This document shows positions 23,284 through 28,053 of a stretch of DNA of 28,053 nt, in pieces (position 1 is the first letter of the stretch; each line of letters opens with the position of its first letter). A model generated the notes under the pieces. It saw only the letters and a list, made by a program, of their open reading frames with translations, was not told where the DNA came from and searched no databases. The position numbers and the translations under genes were made by a program. Source of the stretch: Tritrichomonas musculus (Eukaryota; Parabasalia; Tritrichomonadida; Tritrichomonadidae); assembly GCA_039105265.1 (NCBI GenBank), contig JAPFFF010000276.1, positions 1 through 28,053 of the forward strand, in the 5' to 3' direction.

Positions 23284-25344
23284 AGTAAAACAACACTGAT
23301 ACTCGAATCAGGTCATGTATTACAAGGCAATAATACTCAAAAATTATTAGGATATTGTAATAGACTCAACAATGAACTGGGATTCAATATCAGTACTACG
23401 AATGCTCAGGGTGGATTACTGGCGGATAGAACATATGCCCGAAATTTGTTGAAAGTTCTAAATGAATTCAATTTCGGTATTCGTGAAGGAAATATTGTAA
23501 ATGAAAATTCAATAGAGAGATTCATTCAAAGGGTTCAAGAAGATCATCCTATTGAAAGACCCTTGACTCACAAAGATTTAGCGGATATGGGTGATGATAC
23601 ATTCAGTAAATGGATTCGAATTACTCCCTCATTTTATAATGAATTATCCAAAAGCGTCGACAAACGAATCCTAAGACAACATGGGGACGAAGCTTTTCCA
23701 AATAATATTATTAATACGGCCATATCTATACTCAACTATCATAACTTTGCCGCAAACGACAACACCGATCATAAATATGTCAGACGTATTTATCCAGATA
23801 GTCTTCAACATTTCGTAAATAGAGTATATTCACATAGGGAAATTCCTTCTAGCGATAATAACGTTATTCCTCTTCCTTCTGTCCCTCCATCAAGTCCTCC
23901 AGAAACTTCACATAGGGAACCTCAAGAGTATTCAGGATTTTTCTTTAGACTTGGAGCAGGAGAGACTTTTCCGGAATTAAATCCCTTAAACAAATTGAGA
24001 AGACCTCCTTCAACACCTCAAACGCCTTCAAGGACTTTGTCCCGGTCAGCAGAGCTGTCAACACCTCAAAATAACAACAACGATAATACAATTTTATTTC
24101 AAAATCAAATGACACAACAAGTAAATGTAAACAACCAAGATGTAGAACGATTAATTAGCGATTTAATTCTGAAATACAATATATCCGCCCAACAACCTAC
24201 TTCTCGTCAAGATTTAGATCCACGAGCTGATGTAGCATTATATGAAATTACTGCTATGTATAAAGATTTACCATCTAGACACGGTTCTGCAGGAGCGCGT
24301 GATAAAGCGGGAATGGAGGCTTTGGAACACATAGTATTAAAACTCAAAAAGGATATAAAACGTGTCGCACAAGCAATTTCTCCACAAGGAGCACAGAGAA
24401 TGGTTGAGAAACACAATGAGAAATCACCAAATAGCCCATGGACTTTTGTCCACGCAGATATAAACGGAGATAAGATCCCTGATGTCGCCATCAGAAACGC
24501 CAACAATAAATATGTCTATGTAAATGGATATACAACAACAAAATCCGACTGGCCAATGCGATATGGTTTCTACAATCAATATCCCACAAGAGAGGCCCGA
24601 AAAGAATCAGGATTTAAGAGCGCAAGAGAATATACTAATAACTTATTTGGCGGTCATTTTGACGTCGAAAATACAAACCCATATATGAAAGGTAATATGC
24701 TCGGATTTACAGTACCAGAATCATGGCAAAATTACGAACATGAAGGCTATAAGAAACCATCCAACAAGAGAATGACTTCATACAGGAGATTCGAATACTT
24801 TATTTTCAGAAAGGCGTTCGATCACGCAATCGGTAAATTAATCACCAACAACTCTATCGGAAACATAACGCAAAAACCACTTAGCAAATACAAGATGCAG
24901 ATTTACAGTAAGGCATGCGCTATGATGTGGAATTATTATATTATACACGATTTTGCAGTAAGGTCCGGATATGGAAATGTCGATCCAAATAGTAAAGATT
25001 TCGATAAATTGAAGAAAAAGAACAAACAACTAATTGATGATCTTGTTAGTGATTTAATAGCCCACACTCTCTACATAAAAGATGGTCATAATGAACAACA
25101 GAGAAAAGCCTTTTCAAACCACATTGCCAATCATGCCATGTATGCTATTCTCCATGCAGCAGCAACATTACAGAAACCAGAAATATTCGAAGTACACGAC
25201 CAACAACCGCCCGAAATTGACGATTTCGATTATTTAGAACAAAATCATCCTAATAATCAATGGACTCAAGAAGGCCAAGGCAATTGGGACGATCATGATG
25301 TTTGGTTTAATGATGACGAAGCAGCTGCACAACTCCATGCATAA
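23281..25344 (+). CDS. Large unknown Polinton protein with a DxNGDxxPD loop, 687 residues
   Basis: The family is not recognised. A helical N-terminal domain (about 1-185) is followed by a proline-, serine- and asparagine-rich linker (about 190-270), then a second, mostly helical domain (about 270-635) and an acidic tail rich in D, E, N and Q. At about 393-401 the sequence reads DINGDKIPD, resembling calcium-binding loops of the DxNGDxxPD type. It is followed by VAIRNANNKYVYVNGYTTTKSDWP, split here as VAIRNANNKY and VYVNGYTTTKSDWP. No membrane segment is visible. It lies between the 173-residue gene and the packaging ATPase on the same strand, so a virion or assembly role is a reasonable inference. 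The gene is long and entirely open, which argues it was under selection until recently. The stop runs into TAAA. Confidence 0.85.
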   Translation: MSKTTLILESGHVLQGNNTQKLLGYCNRLNNELGFNISTTNAQGGLLADRTYARNLLKVLNEFNFGIREGNIVNENSIERFIQRVQEDHPIERPLTHKDLADMGDDTFSKWIRITPSFYNELSKSVDKRILRQHGDEAFPNNIINTAISILNYHNFAANDNTDHKYVRRIYPDSLQHFVNRVYSHREIPSSDNNVIPLPSVPPSSPPETSHREPQEYSGFFFRLGAGETFPELNPLNKLRRPPSTPQTPSRTLSRSAELSTPQNNNNDNTILFQNQMTQQVNVNNQDVERLISDLILKYNISAQQPTSRQDLDPRADVALYEITAMYKDLPSRHGSAGARDKAGMEALEHIVLKLKKDIKRVAQAISPQGAQRMVEKHNEKSPNSPWTFVHADINGDKIPDVAIRNANNKYVYVNGYTTTKSDWPMRYGFYNQYPTREARKESGFKSAREYTNNLFGGHFDVENTNPYMKGNMLGFTVPESWQNYEHEGYKKPSNKRMTSYRRFEYFIFRKAFDHAIGKLITNNSIGNITQKPLSKYKMQIYSKACAMMWNYYIIHDFAVRSGYGNVDPNSKDFDKLKKKNKQLIDDLVSDLIAHTLYIKDGHNEQQRKAFSNHIANHAMYAILHAAATLQKPEIFEVHDQQPPEIDDFDYLEQNHPNNQWTQEGQGNWDDHDVWFNDDEAAAQLHA

Positions 25345-25363
25345 AAATTCCAATAAATCTTCA

Positions 25364-25375
25364 CTTATTTTTTTG
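25364..25375 (+). promoter_or_regulatory. Repeated box CTTATTTTTTTG ahead of the ATPase gene
   Basis: The same 12 bases occur at 23261-23272 and 25364-25375, 20 and 30 bases before the starts of two consecutive genes. This may be a promoter element or a termination/polyadenylation signal of the gene before. T-runs are common in this AT-rich DNA, so chance is not excluded. Confidence 0.4.
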
Positions 25376-25393
25376 CAGTCTTTTGGGAAATAA

Positions 25394-26209
25394 ATGAGTT
25401 TGAAAGTTGTAAATTCTCTTGTCTCAGAAACTCTGAAACAAAACGCAAACAATTTATCGGGTGCTTTAATAGAGCCCATACACGAAGATATTCATATAAA
25501 ATATAACTCTGTAAATGTTGTGGTTGGGAAACAAAATTCTGGAAAAACCGTCATTGCTCTCCAAGAAATTATCAAAATAGGATTAATAAAAACACACCAC
25601 TTACTAATCTATATCACGAAAAATGGTGACGAAAATGATAGGAGTTTCCAATCTCTCAAACACCTCATCAAAATGCAATATATTACCGTTTCCGAGAAGA
25701 TGGCAGTCGATTTTATCACTGAATTAATTGCTGCAAAGAACCTCTACTATCTTGTTAAGCGAGAAGGATTGGAGGAAAGATTAGATGATGGACAAAAAAA
25801 TGATATGTTCAAGGTGCTTCACATTACTGATTTCAGCAAAGATTTTCTCCATACACTGATACTTTTCGATGATATTTCAAACAACAAACTATTTTCGTCC
25901 GAAGAATCGTTTTTCTCCCAACAGCTCCGAAGATGCAGACACACAAATATTTCCTACTTTTTATTGATTCAAGGATGGAAAGGCATCAAACCACATATCA
26001 AAAATGAGATTACGACTTTGTTCGTTTTCCCTTGCTTCAACCGTCAACAACTGCACTATATTTATTCCCAATCAGCAAGTAATTTGGACTTTGAGGAGTT
26101 CTACAATATGTATAGGCAATTGTCTGAAGAAAAAAATTATAATCCAGATTCTCATTCCTGTCTAATTGTACAGGTATCAGAGGGAGGAGAAACTTCTATA
26201 TCCATCTGA
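25394..26209 (+). CDS. A32-like DNA-packaging ATPase (FtsK/HerA superfamily), 271 residues
   Basis: In this family the ATPase drives DNA into the preformed capsid. The Walker A motif is G45-K-Q-N-S-G-K51-T52, after a beta strand VNVVV. Walker B is L155-I-L-F-D159-D160-I. A glutamine motif follows in LLIQGW (Q193), after the arginine-rich QQLRRCRHT segment that is typical of this group. The length matches the usual 250-300 residues of Polinton and A32-type ATPases. The frame is complete, starts 49 bases after the preceding gene and overlaps tail-to-tail with the small gene on the opposite strand by 58 bases. Family assignment is secure from the motifs and context; packaging activity is inferred from the family. 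Confidence 0.9.
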   Translation: MSLKVVNSLVSETLKQNANNLSGALIEPIHEDIHIKYNSVNVVVGKQNSGKTVIALQEIIKIGLIKTHHLLIYITKNGDENDRSFQSLKHLIKMQYITVSEKMAVDFITELIAAKNLYYLVKREGLEERLDDGQKNDMFKVLHITDFSKDFLHTLILFDDISNNKLFSSEESFFSQQLRRCRHTNISYFLLIQGWKGIKPHIKNEITTLFVFPCFNRQQLHYIYSQSASNLDFEEFYNMYRQLSEEKNYNPDSHSCLIVQVSEGGETSISI

Positions 26210-26544
26210 GGATTTAAGAAATGTATGATGTTATTTATTGTTTCTTTCATAGGTTCTACCAACTTCGTTATTTCACGAATTTGCTGTATCTCTTTTTTTA
26301 GTTCATCTAGCTCGTTGCTAAGGTCAATTTCATATTGTGAATTTTGCTTCATTTTTTTGAGACTCAACACGTTCTTGATTCTCGTTATTCGATACCCTTT
26401 TATGAGATATAATTTATTGAGTTTATGCGTCGTAAGTTTATCCATCTCTTCTTTATTCTTGTTATAGTATAAAATGAATTCATCAACTGTATCAAACTCT
26501 TTTGTATGTTTTGAGATAGGCTCGATTACTTTGATGTCGTTCAT
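26152..26544 (-). CDS. Small coiled-coil Polinton protein, 130 residues
   Basis: The family is not recognised. The start is taken at the ATG whose last base on the plus strand is 26544. A longer frame reaches 26562 only by using GTG. The protein is charged and helical: a basic middle (LNKLYLIKGYRITRIKN) is followed by a likely coiled coil (LSNELDELKKEIQQIREITK) and a short tail. Its 3' end overlaps the ATPase gene by 58 bases, tail to tail. It lies 32 bases downstream of the protein-VI-like gene on the same strand and shares its start context AAAAGGAAATG, so the two may be expressed together. A minor virion or scaffold role is possible but unproven. An antisense frame at 26225-26467 is a shadow. 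Confidence 0.7.
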   Translation of the reverse strand: MNDIKVIEPISKHTKEFDTVDEFILYYNKNKEEMDKLTTHKLNKLYLIKGYRITRIKNVLSLKKMKQNSQYEIDLSNELDELKKEIQQIREITKLVEPMKETINNIIHFLNPQMDIEVSPPSDTCTIRQE

Positions 26545-26552
26545 TTCCTTTT
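26545..26552 (-). promoter_or_regulatory. Start context AAAAGGAA before the coiled-coil gene
   Basis: On the minus strand AAAAGGAA directly precedes the ATG. The same eight bases precede the ATG of the neighbouring 101-residue gene (26883-26890). It may be a transcription or translation start signal shared by the minus-strand pair. Confidence 0.45.
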
Positions 26553-26576
26553 CAATAAACACAAATAAAATTCATC

Positions 26577-26882
26577 TTACTTCAACAAAGGAATATCAAA
26601 TCTTCCTGGATTAGTTACTGGACCGTTAATAGGCTGAGACCAACTATTATTTGTCTGTCTTATACCCGCGCCGTTTACTCCCAACGCCTTATTCCCAGCA
26701 AATTTTCCTGCATAATCGCCTATTTTATTGATTACATTTCCTACAGGTCCGCCTATTGCCCCACCTAGTACTGGAGCGACTTTTGACACAATTTCAGCAC
26801 CTTTTTTCAGTACCGGTAATGCTTTTCCGATTACGTTTTTTGCTCCGTTAATGATGTTTTTAAACCAACTTCCGAATGCCAT
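26577..26882 (-). CDS. Small amphipathic virion-type protein, protein-VI-like, 101 residues
   Basis: The N-terminus reads AFGSWFKNIINGAKNVIGK, which resembles the membrane-lytic amphipathic helix of adenovirus protein VI in its pattern of F/W, glycine and lysine. A second lysine-bearing helix (about 22-37) and a glycine-rich hydrophobic turn (GGAIGGPVG, about 40-48) follow. The C-terminus is polar with N, G and P. Protein-VI-like minor capsid proteins are reported in relatives such as adintoviruses, where they lie near the capsid gene. Here the gene starts 70 bases from the capsid-like gene and points away from it. The match is a pattern seen by eye, so a generic membrane-active or scaffold peptide is the alternative. 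Confidence 0.7.
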   Translation of the reverse strand: MAFGSWFKNIINGAKNVIGKALPVLKKGAEIVSKVAPVLGGAIGGPVGNVINKIGDYAGKFAGNKALGVNGAGIRQTNNSWSQPINGPVTNPGRFDIPLLK

Positions 26883-26952
26883 TTCCTTTTAAGTAAAATG
26901 TTCATATAACAAACTTTACAACTCCTTTATTGTCATTTTTATATTAAATCAA
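26883..26952. promoter_or_regulatory. 70-bp bidirectional promoter region between minus- and plus-strand virion genes
   Basis: This short gap must hold start signals for both the 101-residue gene (minus) and the capsid-like gene (plus). It carries AAAAGGAA next to the minus start and AAATCAAATG at the plus start. Both recur at other genes of the element, which suggests two separate start contexts, one per strand group. Confidence 0.55.
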
Positions 26953-28053
26953 ATGACCTACTACAACGCACAGACCAAAAATTTAGGAAATGATGAAGGC
27001 GATGTTCTCTCATTTTTCCAGTCAAAATTACGAAATCTCATTCAAAGAAACGGAGGAGACAATACATTTTCTTTCGTCATGGAAGAGTTCAAAGACAAAG
27101 ACGCCCCACTCCCAGTCGGCACAAAAACACGTATCAAATTATCTCATTCCGGCCATACAATCACCCAAATTGAAAAGTCTTTTACCACAATTCTCCTTGA
27201 TTTCATCATTAAATTGTCCCAGCCCATTGACGTATCTGCAGACACAAATGGATTGATGAAAATATTTGTCGGATTCAAGAATGCTGTAGAATTTTATGAA
27301 GATTGTCGCTTCTGGATAAATGATGAACTCTTAGGCGCATATCGACAAGACGAACTCCAAAGAGAATCTTTCGCCTATAATTCCATCAAACCTCGTGATG
27401 CAAAAGCAACATCAAAATATTCTCATTCAACTTGGGAAAATGTTAGTCAATTCTCCCCTTCGGTATGCGGTTGTTATGTCGATTTAAAGGATATTGCTGA
27501 TGGACAACCACATAAATTTACCATTGAATTAACCATCCCATTTGTCGACCAACTTGCTCTTCAGGCATGGTAGTTATATCCAAACGCAATTTGCGGAGAG
27601 ATAGAAGAAGAGATCAAAACATCTTTACGCGCTCTTGTCTGGGCACAAATCAATCCAAATATCGTTAAGGAAACTCTACAATTTTTGGAAGACAAAGAAA
27701 TTGCCGAAGAAATGCCTGCTGTCATCCCAATCTCACGAAAATTCACACAAATAGGCCGTCCGTCTGTTATTGTTTCTCATTATTCTGCAAAACCAACTCC
27801 TTCCCAAAAACTTCATATCGAATACCAAAGATACAAAGGCGCAAATGTCTATGATGACGATGTTTTGGAACATCCAACAATCAATTTCGGATATACTGAC
27901 GAAGAATTTACAAAATATGGAGTTTCAAGAGATGATGTCAATAAAAAAGAATTTGCAGAATTAATCGCAGCAGCTAATCCAGACAAACCATTGGATCCAG
28001 GAGATACTGTCAAAATTATCAAAAGTGAATTGAAAGGAGCCTTACTCGCCACA
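26953..28053 (+). pseudogene. Polinton major-capsid-like gene, broken and cut by the window edge
   Basis: The position beside a protein-VI-like gene and after the packaging ATPase, the size (already more than 360 codons) and the alternating beta-strand pattern (for example SFTTILLDFIIKLSQP and GLMKIFVGFKNAVEF, with SFSPSVCGCY-type loops) suit a double jelly-roll major capsid protein. About one break is seen in the part inside the window, and the end is not visible. Family assignment rests on context and fold pattern rather than a recognised motif, so a different large virion protein is the alternative. As a fossil it still looks recent, because long stretches remain open. Confidence 0.65.

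Larger units (their letters stand above)
22441..28053 (+). mobile_element. Polinton/Maverick element, partial (one side only)
   Basis: Six tightly packed genes include an A32-like packaging ATPase, a protein-VI-like minor virion protein and a major-capsid-like gene, the morphogenesis set that defines Polintons. The left edge is placed at about 22441 only because base composition changes there and a start with AG, as in Polinton termini, is possible. The true edge may lie elsewhere between 20396 and 22731. The right part, expected to hold polymerase B, integrase and protease, is outside the window. Most frames are open and about one break is seen (in the capsid gene), so this is a fairly young but apparently broken copy. 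Confidence 0.8.

Noticed and set aside
24207-24506. 99-codon minus-strand frame
   Set aside because: It is antisense to the well-supported 687-residue gene and has no recognisable domain.
25368-25380. Intron acceptor (T-run followed by GCAG) before the ATPase start
   Set aside because: No matching donor or branch sequence is visible, and all neighbouring genes are intronless with short gaps.
25234-25479. 81-codon minus-strand frame across the gap before the ATPase gene
   Set aside because: It overlaps the coding ends of two well-supported genes in antisense and looks like a shadow.
26225-26467. 80-codon plus-strand hydrophobic frame
   Set aside because: It is antisense to the charged coiled-coil gene. 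Its Ser/Leu/Phe-rich sequence is the complement of Lys/Glu-rich codons, a common artefact.
26990-27256. 88-codon plus-strand frame inside the capsid-like gene
   Set aside because: It is an overlapping alternative frame without family likeness; the enclosing frame has the better context and beta-strand pattern.
20396-28053. tRNA, rRNA or other structured RNA genes
   Set aside because: I looked for cloverleaf arms and rRNA-like segments and saw none that I could support.

Overview
The window has two very different halves. Bases 1 to about 20395 form one uninterrupted minisatellite: roughly 885 head-to-tail copies of a 23-base unit with core TTAGCATCGATGTTTG. It runs off the left edge. The units vary at a few fixed positions, and the array carries nested, in-register segmental duplications of about 0.25, 0.53, 0.69, 2.0, 2.5 and 4.1 kb. 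I see no gene in it. The many short open frames of 65, 88, 111 or 134 codons are a by-product of the 23-base period.

Bases 20396-22731 are AT-rich and apparently non-coding. They hold a short 17-base degenerate repeat at the satellite edge, a perfect 24-base inverted repeat with a 98-base loop, a 10-base inverted repeat, and an approximately 1.05-kb element whose 145-base ends are about 97% identical inverted copies. From about 22440 comes a pyrimidine-rich leader.

Bases 22732-28053 are one side of a Polinton/Maverick element (a eukaryotic virus-like DNA transposon). In order it carries an unknown 173-codon gene, an unknown 687-codon gene, an A32-like packaging ATPase, a convergent small coiled-coil gene, a small amphipathic protein resembling adenovirus protein VI at its N-terminus, and a divergently transcribed gene that looks like the major capsid protein. 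The capsid gene is broken (about one break seen) and runs off the right edge. The other frames are open, so the copy looks fairly young. DNA polymerase B, integrase and protease are not in the window and would be expected to the right.

The host is probably a protist with a compact, AT-rich, repeat-laden genome. A parabasalid such as Trichomonas is my best guess: intronless frames, very short intergenic gaps, stop codons that run into TAAA, TCA-type initiator-like sequence beside some starts, and abundance of Mavericks in that lineage. This is inference, not proof.
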